A stretch of 64,000 nucleotides of DNA, from positions 27,144-91,143 of the forward strand of contig DATJHM010000048.1 of assembly GCA_035493895.1 (NCBI GenBank), read 5' to 3'. The position numbers and the translations under genes are program-made. This DNA is from DATJHM01 sp035493895. GTDB taxonomy: Bacteria > Chloroflexota > Ktedonobacteria > Ktedonobacterales > Ktedonobacteraceae. The notes under the pieces are model-generated. The model was not told the DNA's origin and searched no databases. It was given only the letters and a program-made list of their open reading frames with translations. Positions 33,851-42,577 of the stretch are shown here, piece by piece; within the stretch, counting starts at the first letter, position 1, and each line of letters begins with the position of its first letter.

Positions 33851-35776
33851 ATGAACACGTTTGCCCATCTTCACAAGAGGAGAGCGTTGTCCTCCTCATC
33901 TTCGTTTACCCACAAGTCGCCACCACAACACTCACTCACCACCTCGCTAAACCAGCGGAGTGCTGGATCTACGACTGCGTTATCGGCCTCTGCTGATTCA
34001 GGAAATGCTCCTGTTGCATTTGATCTTAGCCGTCTGCCTCTTTTTGCACAGCGTGAGACCAATCCTGCGAACGCTGACGTGGACCTCCCTCGACAGAATG
34101 AGGCGGGCGCAGAGACCCCACTCGCACAGCGCATCCGTGCAGCTATTGCTACAGGTGGTCATCCCCTGGAAGGTCGTGTACAACGTCGGTTGGAGCAGGG
34201 ATTGGGCGCGAATCTCTCGGCGGTGCGTGTGCATAGCGATGTCAATGCGAGCACACTGGCGCGATCGGTGAATGCACTGGCCTTTACCACGGGTCGTGAT
34301 ATTTTCTTCCGGTCGGGCATGTATCATCCTGACACGCGACGGGGGATGTCCTTGCTCGCTCACGAGGCCACCCACACCTTACAGCAAGCGGCGGGTCCTG
34401 TTTCCGGCACGCCAGGGGCAGGTGGTATCAACATCAGCCAGCCAGGTGATCGTTTCGAGCGGGCCGCATCTTCGGCTGCCAGACAGATTGCCGCCGGGCA
34501 GGTAGCGCCTATGCGAGCTGCATCTGTGTCGCGTTCGGCTACTGGTGGGGTTCCCCTGACCATTCAACGCGCCGTCGGGTTCGAGGTCGAACTCAATGTA
34601 CCGATCAGCCTCTATAATCCAGGGATGAACGATAATCTTGCCGCGAATGTACGTCCCCAGAATGATGATTGGGCCAATGCGCGTGTTCCTGTACCATACA
34701 AGCAAGTTGCCTATTCGCTGAAGCGCAATAAAGAAGAGCCATCGACCATTTATACAGATGCGCATCTCGCAGTTGTGCCGGATATCGGCAACGATTTCGT
34801 CTCCAAACAACGCATGGAAATAGTTACAACCCCCATCGATACCACCAATGCCATGAATATTACGGCGGAAATAGCGACGTTGCAGGCAGAAATGCAGACA
34901 TTCTACAACCATATTCAGCCTAACAATCCTGACACTGCTCGCTTTTTGCTGCCGAACGGGGCTGGCTCTGAACAACGTGCAATGGTCGGCATTCCCACGA
35001 GCGCCGATCCTATGGGCGTGTTCCTCCCGGCGAGCCGGGCTAAAGTCAGTTTTGCTGGCATTTTACAGGCGACGGCAGGGGTCTACACACATAAGCTTGT
35101 GAACCTGCATACCGCGGTGGCAGAGGGAAATAGTGGAGCGAATCCGGCGTACTATGCCGCGCTCCAATCCCCAAAAAATAGAAATCAAACCATTGCTACG
35201 AATGCGAAAATGATTGCTAATACCGTTTACACGGACACGAATGCAGGCACTCTGCGGAAATTCAATGCTGAGAATGCGCAGGCTGCTGAAGCCTTGATGG
35301 GGTTTCTCACACTGGTTGCAGCATACCTGCTGGGTGGGGAAGCAAGCAGGGTGGAGAGCAGCAATCCGAAAAATATCACCGGACTGTTCTCGCGTAGCGC
35401 ATTTAGCCGCATACGAACGGATGGATTATCAACAAAGGGTGAGCGATGGGTCTATGGGAATGCGACATTGCTCACCAAGAATTTTGCCACTGCGACAAAG
35501 AGAAAGCTTGATGAACCTCTCTACAACGATCCTGGCCTGGAGAATAACACCACGACCGTAAAGGCGTTCCTGCTCAGCGCCTTCACAGATACACACGGTC
35601 GCGACCCCTTTACCGAGAATGAGAGCAAAAATCTGCTCGGCCCGGAGAATCTTGGCGGACCAAAGCCGGGAGCCGTCCTCGAATTTCGTCAGATTAGCGG
35701 CGCGGGGGGCAATCCAGCAGCCTGGGCCACGAAGATGGAAGAGGTCGCTCAGGACATTCGACAGCTCAATGTTTAA
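33851..35776 (+). CDS. eCIS-core (DUF4157) protein with large C-terminal domain, candidate toxin or effector
   Basis: The 641-residue protein has a low-complexity N-terminal 60 residues, then the DUF4157 domain (about 88-180): TPLAQRIRAAIATGGHPLEG, LGANLSAVRVHSD, GRDIFFRSGMYHPDT and LAHEATHTLQQ with the HExxH site at 171-175. DRFERAASSAARQIAAG follows, as is usual. After IQR at 238-240 a domain of 400 residues begins with GFEVEL (243-248). It also has RMEIVTTPID (321-330) and, near the end, VLEFRQI (609-615). These spaced acidic motifs recall glutamate-cysteine-ligase/amidoligase folds, but that is inference. DUF4157 proteins are commonly linked to extracellular contractile injection systems; none is in the window. 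AAGGAG precedes the ATG. Confidence 0.85.
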   Translation: MNTFAHLHKRRALSSSSSFTHKSPPQHSLTTSLNQRSAGSTTALSASADSGNAPVAFDLSRLPLFAQRETNPANADVDLPRQNEAGAETPLAQRIRAAIATGGHPLEGRVQRRLEQGLGANLSAVRVHSDVNASTLARSVNALAFTTGRDIFFRSGMYHPDTRRGMSLLAHEATHTLQQAAGPVSGTPGAGGINISQPGDRFERAASSAARQIAAGQVAPMRAASVSRSATGGVPLTIQRAVGFEVELNVPISLYNPGMNDNLAANVRPQNDDWANARVPVPYKQVAYSLKRNKEEPSTIYTDAHLAVVPDIGNDFVSKQRMEIVTTPIDTTNAMNITAEIATLQAEMQTFYNHIQPNNPDTARFLLPNGAGSEQRAMVGIPTSADPMGVFLPASRAKVSFAGILQATAGVYTHKLVNLHTAVAEGNSGANPAYYAALQSPKNRNQTIATNAKMIANTVYTDTNAGTLRKFNAENAQAAEALMGFLTLVAAYLLGGEASRVESSNPKNITGLFSRSAFSRIRTDGLSTKGERWVYGNATLLTKNFATATKRKLDEPLYNDPGLENNTTTVKAFLLSAFTDTHGRDPFTENESKNLLGPENLGGPKPGAVLEFRQISGAGGNPAAWATKMEEVAQDIRQLNV

Positions 35777-35885
35777 AGGCGTGCCCACTCTATCCAGGAG
35801 AGAGCGTAATCACACAGATTCGCTCTTTTCTCTTCCACGCCACTTGTATACAGGGCCACCAAACAGGCGGCTAAACAACAATTTT

Positions 35886-35936
35886 GTGCTTCACGGTATG
35901 GGGACTACTACATCCATTCCCCATACCGTGAAGCAC
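35886..35936 (+). terminator. strong hairpin after the eCIS-core gene
   Basis: GTGCTTCACGGTATGGGGA (35886-35904) and its perfect complement (35918-35936) form a 19-bp stem. A second small stem, GGGCAGG/CCTGCCC, lies at 36016-36037 before the opposing operon's end. Confidence 0.7.
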
Positions 35937-36081
35937 CTATAAGACACATCATTCAAACGGGATCTCTGCCCCCACACAACAGGCATTCACCTTCTCGAAG
36001 AAACAGGACAGGTAGGGGCAGGGCTTCATGCCTGCCCGGTGAGGGCGACGATTCCGTTCGAAAAAACGTTTCGTCAAGCGT

Positions 36082-36915
36082 TCAGGCGTACTCCCAATCC
36101 ATCTTCTTCAGCAGACTCTGCAATGCTTGCGAGGCACTCTGGAACAGATTCGGACCGCTGAAGCCCTGGAACTGACCCGCAGCTTTCAGATGCGGCTCCA
36201 GCGCCAGGAAGCCATCATAGCCATCCTTACGTAATCGTTCCAGCAGTTCGGGCCAGTGCCCTTCCCCTTCACCAGCGGGAACCAGCGTGCCATCTGCGCG
36301 CACATCCTTGACGTGCACATAATCCAACCAGGGCAGGGTCGCCTCGTACGCATCGGGATAGGGTACCTGCTCGCATTGGAGATAGTTTGCTGGATCAAGC
36401 ACGGAGCGGAGAGCGGGACTCTGAATCGCCTGGAAGATATCGACGTTGCGTGCAATCGTATCGCCGTAAATATCTTTCTCGTTTTCATGCACCAGCGTCA
36501 CTCCGGCAGCCTGCGCACGTTCTGTCAGCACACCGAGGCGGCGTAGCACCTCTTCGCGATAGCTTGCCGGGTCAGCATCTGGCTGGCTGGCGGGTGCATA
36601 GAAGGAGAACATGCGAATATAGGCAGTGTTCAGACGTTGGGCGACCGTCAACGCACGCTCAAATTGTTTCAGATGTTCCTCGAAAGCGAAATCGACCGGC
36701 ACTTTTCCGATGGGCGAGGCAATGGCCGCAACGCCAATCCCATTTGCTTTCAGCGTTTGCCCGACCTCCGCAACCTGTTCGTCGCTGAGCGAGAGCACAT
36801 TGATGCCCCACACGCCGCGTAGCTCAATAAAGTGAATATGTTCGCGTTTGAGCACCTCGATCTGCTCATTCAGATCTGGCGATATTTCGTCTGCAAAAGC
36901 AGAGAGACGAATCAT
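36082..36915 (-). CDS. sugar phosphate isomerase/epimerase (xylose isomerase-like TIM barrel)
   Basis: This 277-residue AP-endonuclease-2-fold protein starts MIRLSAFADEISPDLNEQIE. It carries the metal-site residues of the family: Glu in VTLVHENEKDIYGD, Asp in SVLDPANYLQ, His in YVHVKDVRADG and Glu in LALEPHL. Members epimerise or isomerise keto-sugars. Its start overlaps the stop of the upstream oxidoreductase (ATGA), so the two are coupled and probably act on consecutive intermediates. It is the last gene of the operon 38855-36082. Confidence 0.9.
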   Translation of the reverse strand: MIRLSAFADEISPDLNEQIEVLKREHIHFIELRGVWGINVLSLSDEQVAEVGQTLKANGIGVAAIASPIGKVPVDFAFEEHLKQFERALTVAQRLNTAYIRMFSFYAPASQPDADPASYREEVLRRLGVLTERAQAAGVTLVHENEKDIYGDTIARNVDIFQAIQSPALRSVLDPANYLQCEQVPYPDAYEATLPWLDYVHVKDVRADGTLVPAGEGEGHWPELLERLRKDGYDGFLALEPHLKAAGQFQGFSGPNLFQSASQALQSLLKKMDWEYA

Positions 36916-37967
36916 GAGAGTACGATCTCCTTCCCTGTTCTAGCGGCTTCGTAGACGCCGAGAATAATCTCAACCGGATGGCGTCCCGCCTGTGCATCCA
37001 CCAGCGGTGTGCCATCTTCACGGATCGCCTGGATCATATTGGTGATCTGCTGGGCATGGGTATTGGCCTGCAAAGCGGCGGGGTCTTTAGCTGTCGTGCT
37101 ATCAGTGCTTGCACCACTTCCCTTCTTGGCCCCGCCGTAAGGACCAAGCTCCTCCTGATCATCGCGTGCCAGATGCAAATAGCCAAGACGGTCATTCTCG
37201 ATAATGGCAGAGCCCTTGTCGCCGAAGATCTCGATACGCGTGACTGCTCCTGGATAGCCACCTGTTGTGGCTGAAATGGTTCCGAGCGCGCCATTGGCAA
37301 AGCGCAGAACGGCCACGGCCACGTCCTCGGTCTCCATCTGGTGTACCAGCGTATCGGTATAGGCCCGGATGCTTTTTACGGGTCCCATTAGCCACTGAAG
37401 TACATCAATCGAGTGGATCGATTGGTTCATCAGGATACCGCCGCCGTCCAGTTCCCACGTTCCGCGCCATGCGCCGCTATCGTAGTATTTCTGCGAGCGC
37501 CACCATGGAATAGCCGCATTTCCCAGTACCAGACGACCAAATGCTCCCTCTTGCACCAGCTTATGGACCTGGACTGCGGCAGGATCAAAGCGGTGCTGAC
37601 TGATCACGGCAACCTTGCGCCCGGTCTCTTTCTGGACGCGTATGATCTCAGCAATGCGTTCGTGCTGGATTTCGATCGGTTTTTCGATGATCACGTGGCT
37701 ACCGGCACGCATTACCTGGATAGCGATCTGACCATGCAGTCCGCTGGGAACGCAGACATCAACCACATCCAGATGTTCGCGTTCGAGCATCTCGCCTGCA
37801 TCTGTATAGGCGCGTGCGTTATACTTCTCCCCAAGTTTCTGCGCTTTTTCAGGGACAACGTCGGCCACTGCGACGAGTTCTGCATCTGGAATAACCTTGA
37901 GGGCCTCCGCATGCAATGGGCCGATGACTCCGCAACCAATGATACCAAAGCGTAGTTTCTCTGTCAT
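36912..37967 (-). CDS. Gfo/Idh/MocA-family NAD(P)-dependent oxidoreductase
   Basis: The 351-residue protein has an N-terminal Rossmann site (RFGIIGCGVIGPLHAEAL) and the EKP motif (HVIIEKPIEI). The C-terminal sheet domain includes the catalytic-type segment GGGILMNQSIHSIDVLQWLMG with the conserved HxxD-like His. Family members oxidise or reduce cyclitols, sugars or sugar acids. It sits between two isomerase-type genes of the same operon, which points to a sugar or inositol-like substrate that cannot be named. Confidence 0.92.
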   Translation of the reverse strand: MTEKLRFGIIGCGVIGPLHAEALKVIPDAELVAVADVVPEKAQKLGEKYNARAYTDAGEMLEREHLDVVDVCVPSGLHGQIAIQVMRAGSHVIIEKPIEIQHERIAEIIRVQKETGRKVAVISQHRFDPAAVQVHKLVQEGAFGRLVLGNAAIPWWRSQKYYDSGAWRGTWELDGGGILMNQSIHSIDVLQWLMGPVKSIRAYTDTLVHQMETEDVAVAVLRFANGALGTISATTGGYPGAVTRIEIFGDKGSAIIENDRLGYLHLARDDQEELGPYGGAKKGSGASTDSTTAKDPAALQANTHAQQITNMIQAIREDGTPLVDAQAGRHPVEIILGVYEAARTGKEIVLS

Positions 37968-38066
37968 AGATTCGACTTTCCTTCAATTCTGGTTCCATTG
38001 CGCAAAATATGTTCGATTTCCTGGAAAAAGTGTGATAACATGCCTTCGGCATAGACGCTTGTTTGT

Positions 38067-38855
38067 TCAGACACTCTCCAGCCATTGCTGGCGGAGTGTT
38101 GCAAGCGCAGGACCAACTTCTGCCGCAAAATCGTGCCAGTTGCATTCAATAGAGATGCGCTGGTCGTAGCCACCCTCTCGCAAGGCACGAAGATAGGGGC
38201 GGAAATCTTCTCCATGATACCCGGGAGCAGTACGCCCTTCAAGTTCTGCAAGATGGACGTGAGAGAGTAGCGGCACCCAGGGCGGGAGTGTCTCTGGTGC
38301 CTCCTGATTGGCGAGCATATGGTAGAAATCTGCCAGCAGGCTTGCACCCGCGTGCGGAACGTGGCTCAGCCACTCGCCGCTCTCGGCGACCGTATTCAAG
38401 GTGTTCGTTTCCTGATAGCGAAGTGGTTCGAGCACGAATTGTACATGATACTGGGTGGCCCAACTCACCCACAGTGCAAAATGGTCGCTGATTTGACGGA
38501 GCGCATCAGCATGATCGTGGCCGGGGGGACACATTCTTGCGTTCCCACTGCCAAAAACGAGAATACGGACTTCTGCCTGTTCTGCACGCTGCAAGGTGGT
38601 TTTGATGTAGCGTTCCAGGCGGGATGCATCAACCGGCTGGGTTGAGGTGGCAACCAGCACAAGGTCAGCGGGCAGCAATGCGTTGGCTGCCTCTACGGGG
38701 ACCGGCAAGTGCTGAGCTTCGTGCCACAGCGCGACGAACTCCTGGTGTGGTTGCTCGGGTACGAGAAAACGTTGTACGCCCTCTTCCAGGTAGTCAAAGG
38801 GAAATTCTTTGAGCTGAGCTACCTGACGGAGAGGCGCACATATTCCGAATCTCAT
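38067..38855 (-). CDS. sugar phosphate isomerase/epimerase-like TIM barrel protein
   Basis: A protein of 262 residues related to the previous isomerase but divergent: MRFGICAPLRQVAQLKEFPF at the start, FVLEPLRYQETN (Glu), GASLLADFYHMLANQE (Asp), LSHVHLAELEGR (His) and ISIECNWHD (Glu) as metal-site residues. It leads the minus-strand operon. ATG 38855 follows GGAAGG at good spacing; a longer reading frame exists upstream but lacks a site. Its substrate is likely an intermediate of the same sugar route. Confidence 0.88.
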   Translation of the reverse strand: MRFGICAPLRQVAQLKEFPFDYLEEGVQRFLVPEQPHQEFVALWHEAQHLPVPVEAANALLPADLVLVATSTQPVDASRLERYIKTTLQRAEQAEVRILVFGSGNARMCPPGHDHADALRQISDHFALWVSWATQYHVQFVLEPLRYQETNTLNTVAESGEWLSHVPHAGASLLADFYHMLANQEAPETLPPWVPLLSHVHLAELEGRTAPGYHGEDFRPYLRALREGGYDQRISIECNWHDFAAEVGPALATLRQQWLESV

Positions 38856-39408
38856 GGGGTGTCCTTCCACTGATTCTTTTCTCAATAGCAGAAAACCGCT
38901 CATACACGGTTGATGTGTACGAACAGGGTAGGATACACAATGCGCTTAATTTGTATTCGGCGCATCTTGTGCTCTTATCTTTAGCATATCATATCAGGAC
39001 GCTTGTCCGCGACCCTTCTTTGTTGCTAATGTCTATTGCGATCCTGAAGAATCAATGGAAATGTGCGATGCTAATCTCTGTTCTGCATGATCCGTTTAAT
39101 TATCTCTGTTGCCCCTACTCTACCGTAAGGATATTAACCTGAATTTAAACGATGATTATCTTGCAATTAAATGAAGGTAAAAAATGTAGTGTATGTACTA
39201 AATATACGTTGAGGAGATGCAGCATATATACGTTGCGTACATTGTGAAAGCATTGCATGACCCGTATATTGAGCGCAGATAGCGTCAAAAAAAGATGCTA
39301 TTCATCATCTCTGTTTCCTCTGTTCTGCCTGATGACGTCGTGCACTGGTGGTGTGCGATGGTTGTATTTCTTTTATTCAGTTCTGGTACCCCGGAGGAAC
39401 CCTTATTT
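38856..39408. other. divergent regulatory space between the sugar operon and the ABC importer
   Basis: Some 550 AT-rich bases separate the divergent starts. No transcription factor gene or clear palindrome stands out. An ATG at 39295 is in frame with the binding-protein gene, but it would place the signal peptide in the interior. Confidence 0.4.
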
Positions 39409-40602
39409 ATGAGCGAGATCGATTCAAGTATTCACGAAATTCTCTCCAGCTCTCCCTCAAATCGTCGTCGATTTCTGAAACAACTGGCCAGTGCAGGCGT
39501 AGCTACCGCGTCCTTCTCAGCCTTCCTTGCGGCCTGCGGACAGAGCGCACCCACGACCTCTTCTAGCGCAGCGGCGAATCTTACCGGCCCGATAGATTTG
39601 CAAACGCTGATCACGAATGCCAAAAAAGAAGGGGATCTGCAAGCCATTGGTATTCCACCAGAATGGGCTGACTATGCCGACATTCTCGCGGGCTATGCCA
39701 AAAAGTACGTGCAAATCGATTACAAAGCAGAGGCCGAATACTCCTCAGCGCAGGAGCTGGAAGTATTTAAGCAATCGAAACTGCATCCCCATGGCGATAT
39801 TGGTGACGTGGGCTTTTCATTCGGTCCTCAAGCCATCGCAGCTGGTCTGGTCACGCCCTATAAACATTCGTACTGGGCCGACATCGAAGATGATTTGAAG
39901 GACCCCAGTGGCAACTGGTGTACTGAGTACTGGGGCACGCAGGCTTTTGTGATCAATACCGATCTTGTCAAGAATCCGCCTACATCGTTCAAAGAGCTGT
40001 TGGCTGGAAGTTATAAAAACATGGTCGGCATTGATGGCGATCCACGCCAGGCCACTGATGCTTTTAATGCTGTCTATTCAGCCGCTTTAGCAACGAGCGG
40101 TAGCCTGAACGATATCCAGCCGGGAATCGAGTACTTTGCTCAATTAAAGAAAAAAGGGAACTTCACCTCTGCGCGTGCCAGCGAAGCGAATATCGCCAAA
40201 GGCGAAGTGGCGATTGCGATTATCTGGGACTATCTGGGGCTCGCTCATCGCGACGATTTGAAGGGCAAGCCAAACTTGCAGGTGCTCATTCCTTCTGATG
40301 GTTCGATTGCCGGTCCCTATGTCTCGATTATTAACAAGACGGCTCCTCATCCTTATGCCGCACGCCTGTGGATGGAGTATATCTTCTCCGATGAAGGTCA
40401 GCTCTTCTACTTGAAGGGGTATGCACACCCGGCACGTTACAAGAAGCTGGTGGCGGATAATAAAGTCCCTGCCGATCTGGCGGCGAAATTGCCCTCAGCG
40501 GATCAGTATGCGAATGTCAAGTTCGTTACCGATCCGAAGTTGCTCTCAACGGCTACGAACACCTTGAATCAGAACTGGCAATCTCAGGTCCTTGGTCAGT
40601 AG
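39409..40602 (+). CDS. ABC transporter substrate-binding lipoprotein, family 1
   Basis: The 397-residue protein has a twin-arginine-like signal (NRRRFLKQLASAGVATASFSAF) and a lipobox LAAC with Cys43, so it is membrane-anchored outside. The mature part is a periplasmic-binding fold of the spermidine/iron(III)/phosphonate cluster: IGDVGFSFGPQAIAAGLVTP, WCTEYWGTQAFVINTDLV, GEVAIAIIWDYLGLAHRDDL and YAARLWMEYIFSDEGQ. The ligand is not obvious; both iron and polyamine-type transporters share this layout. GGAGG lies somewhat far (11 bases) before the ATG. It is the first gene of a complete importer operon. Confidence 0.92.
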   Translation: MSEIDSSIHEILSSSPSNRRRFLKQLASAGVATASFSAFLAACGQSAPTTSSSAAANLTGPIDLQTLITNAKKEGDLQAIGIPPEWADYADILAGYAKKYVQIDYKAEAEYSSAQELEVFKQSKLHPHGDIGDVGFSFGPQAIAAGLVTPYKHSYWADIEDDLKDPSGNWCTEYWGTQAFVINTDLVKNPPTSFKELLAGSYKNMVGIDGDPRQATDAFNAVYSAALATSGSLNDIQPGIEYFAQLKKKGNFTSARASEANIAKGEVAIAIIWDYLGLAHRDDLKGKPNLQVLIPSDGSIAGPYVSIINKTAPHPYAARLWMEYIFSDEGQLFYLKGYAHPARYKKLVADNKVPADLAAKLPSADQYANVKFVTDPKLLSTATNTLNQNWQSQVLGQ

Positions 40603-40627
40603 TGTCAACACCAAGCAATGTGTAGGA

Positions 40628-40669
40628 AGAGTGAGAGAGGGATGCACAAAAAGTCCCATCTCTCACTCT
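40628..40669 (+). terminator. intercistronic hairpin between binding protein and permease
   Basis: AGAGTGAGAGAGGGA pairs with TCCCATCTCTCACTCT with one bulge. Such stems after binding-protein genes often give partial termination or mRNA protection, which favours a surplus of the binding protein. Confidence 0.7.
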
Positions 40670-40708
40670 CTTGATAACGTGCCTGCGATCATCCAGAAAG
40701 GATGTACG

Positions 40709-41647
40709 ATGAATGATATTGCGGAGGGCAGTACTGTTCAACAAAAACAGGAGCGGGTGTCCATAGCATCACCTCGCAAGGGCGGTATGCGCTGGACGTT
40801 TACGCTGGTGAGCTGGCTGGGCGTATGCCCGTTGCTGCTCTTTTGTTTGCTCTTTGAGGTGCTACCGGCCCTGGTCGTGTTTCAGGGCAGCTTTCTTGAT
40901 AGCAATACTGGTGCTGTCACGCTCGAAAATTATCAGCGTATGTTTTCACAATCGGGAAATTTCCACGCATTCCAGAATAGTATTACCCTTTCTCTGGTGA
41001 CTGCATTGGTCGGTGGAATTGTGGGCGCGATTGTGGCCTACGGTGTTTTTCGCCTGCGCAGCCACTGGCTACGTCAGCTTATTGTGAGCTTTTCCAGTAT
41101 TGCCGCGAACTTTGCGGGCGTACCGCTGGCCTTTGCGTTTATTGCCACGCTCGGTGTTACAGGCTTTCTGACAGTGGCGATACGGGCCTGGTTTCACGTG
41201 AATATCTATGATCTTGGATTTAATTTGTATACATTCTCGGGTCTGGTCCTGGTCTATACCTATTTCCAGTTGCCTTTGATGGTGCTTGTCACGCTCCCTG
41301 CCTTGAGTGGCCTGCGTCCCGAATGGCGTGAGGCGGCAACGAATCTGGGGGCTTCTCCTTACATGTACTGGCTAAAGGTCGCCTTGCCCGTTCTGTTTCC
41401 TTCGATTATCGCGGGTATGATGCTACTCTTTGCCAACTCTTTCGGAGCCTTTGCCTCGGCCTATGCTCTGGCGCAGGGAAATATCAATCTGGTGCCGATA
41501 TTGATTAGCTTTGTGGTGAGTGGCAATGTGAGCCTGGATACCGGTCTGGGCAATGCGCTGGCGATGGGGATGATGGTCATTCTCCTGCTCGTCGTTTTCG
41601 TCTACACATTTATGCTACGTCGCATCAGTCGCTGGCAGGGAAGGTAA
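40709..41647 (+). CDS. ABC transporter permease 1 (PotB/FbpB-like)
   Basis: The 312-residue permease has six likely membrane helices and the BPD_transp_1 EAA loop (EWREAATNLGASPYMYWLKVALPVLFPSI). It forms half of the channel of the importer. ATG 40709 has AAAGGA upstream. The second permease starts 10 bases after its stop. Confidence 0.93.
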   Translation: MNDIAEGSTVQQKQERVSIASPRKGGMRWTFTLVSWLGVCPLLLFCLLFEVLPALVVFQGSFLDSNTGAVTLENYQRMFSQSGNFHAFQNSITLSLVTALVGGIVGAIVAYGVFRLRSHWLRQLIVSFSSIAANFAGVPLAFAFIATLGVTGFLTVAIRAWFHVNIYDLGFNLYTFSGLVLVYTYFQLPLMVLVTLPALSGLRPEWREAATNLGASPYMYWLKVALPVLFPSIIAGMMLLFANSFGAFASAYALAQGNINLVPILISFVVSGNVSLDTGLGNALAMGMMVILLLVVFVYTFMLRRISRWQGR

Positions 41648-41657
41648 AAAAGAACGT

Positions 41658-42536
41658 ATGGCTACAACTGTATCGCCGGACAGGTCGCAGCGACGTCTCC
41701 GCTTCGGCGTCGATACGCTGTTTCTGATTCTGGCTCTGATCTATCTGCTGGTTCCTCTTGGTGCGATGCTGGCCTTTGGGCTTTCGGGCGATTCTCTTTT
41801 TTCCTCGTTTCAGAAAATTTTTAGCGACAAGGATTTTTATAATACATTACTGACTTCTCTGGAACTGGCGGTAACGGCAACGCTCCTCTCTCTCATCTTG
41901 ATCACGCCGACAGCTTACTGGGTGCAGATCCGTCTGCCGAAGCTGCGTGTGCTTCTGGAGATTCTGTCCCTGATCCCTTTTGCGGTCCCGGCTATTGTCC
42001 TCTCGCTCGGTCTGCTTGAGGTCTATGGCACGCCAGATACGCTCACGGCGATTTTTTCTTTCGGGTTAGTCCCTCTGTTGAGCGGACCGCCGTTTACGAT
42101 TGCCAATACGCCGCCGCTTCTGGCCTGTGCGTATGTGATCATCTCATTGCCGTTCGTCTATCGGCCCATCGATAATAGTTTGCGTGCGCTCAATGCGACC
42201 GTGCTGACGGAGGCGGGCCAGAGCCTGGGGGCGAACTGGTGGAATATCTTCTGGCACGTCATCCTCCCCAATATCTGGCCGGGCATGATCAGCGCTGCGC
42301 TGCTCACGTTCTCTACGGCCATGGGCGAATATACGCTGGCTTCCCTCTTCGGTATCTATACGTTCCCCAACTATCTGAATCAGGTGGGACAGATGGACCC
42401 GCACGAGGCCGCTTCGCTCTCTGTTTTTAGCTTTATTTTGACGCTGATCTGCGTGCTGGCAATCATTCTCCTTCTCCGTCGCCGTGCGGATGCTGCCGGA
42501 TCAGAGGGCGGTTCTGAGATTGTTGCGATTAAGTAA
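41658..42536 (+). CDS. ABC transporter permease 2 (PotC/FbpB-like)
   Basis: The 292-residue permease has six membrane helices and the EAA loop (VLTEAGQSLGANWWNIFWHVILPNIWPGM). It pairs with permease 1. The ribosome binding site is weak (AAAAAAGAA), so it is probably read by coupling with the preceding gene. Confidence 0.93.
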   Translation: MATTVSPDRSQRRLRFGVDTLFLILALIYLLVPLGAMLAFGLSGDSLFSSFQKIFSDKDFYNTLLTSLELAVTATLLSLILITPTAYWVQIRLPKLRVLLEILSLIPFAVPAIVLSLGLLEVYGTPDTLTAIFSFGLVPLLSGPPFTIANTPPLLACAYVIISLPFVYRPIDNSLRALNATVLTEAGQSLGANWWNIFWHVILPNIWPGMISAALLTFSTAMGEYTLASLFGIYTFPNYLNQVGQMDPHEAASLSVFSFILTLICVLAIILLLRRRADAAGSEGGSEIVAIK

Positions 42537-42577
42537 GCAGATAGATATATGGACGAACGCATGAAAAGGAGCGGCTT

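Noticed and set aside
33851..35776. A complete extracellular contractile injection system
   Set aside because: Only the DUF4157 protein is present; no sheath, tube, baseplate or AAA gene lies in the window.
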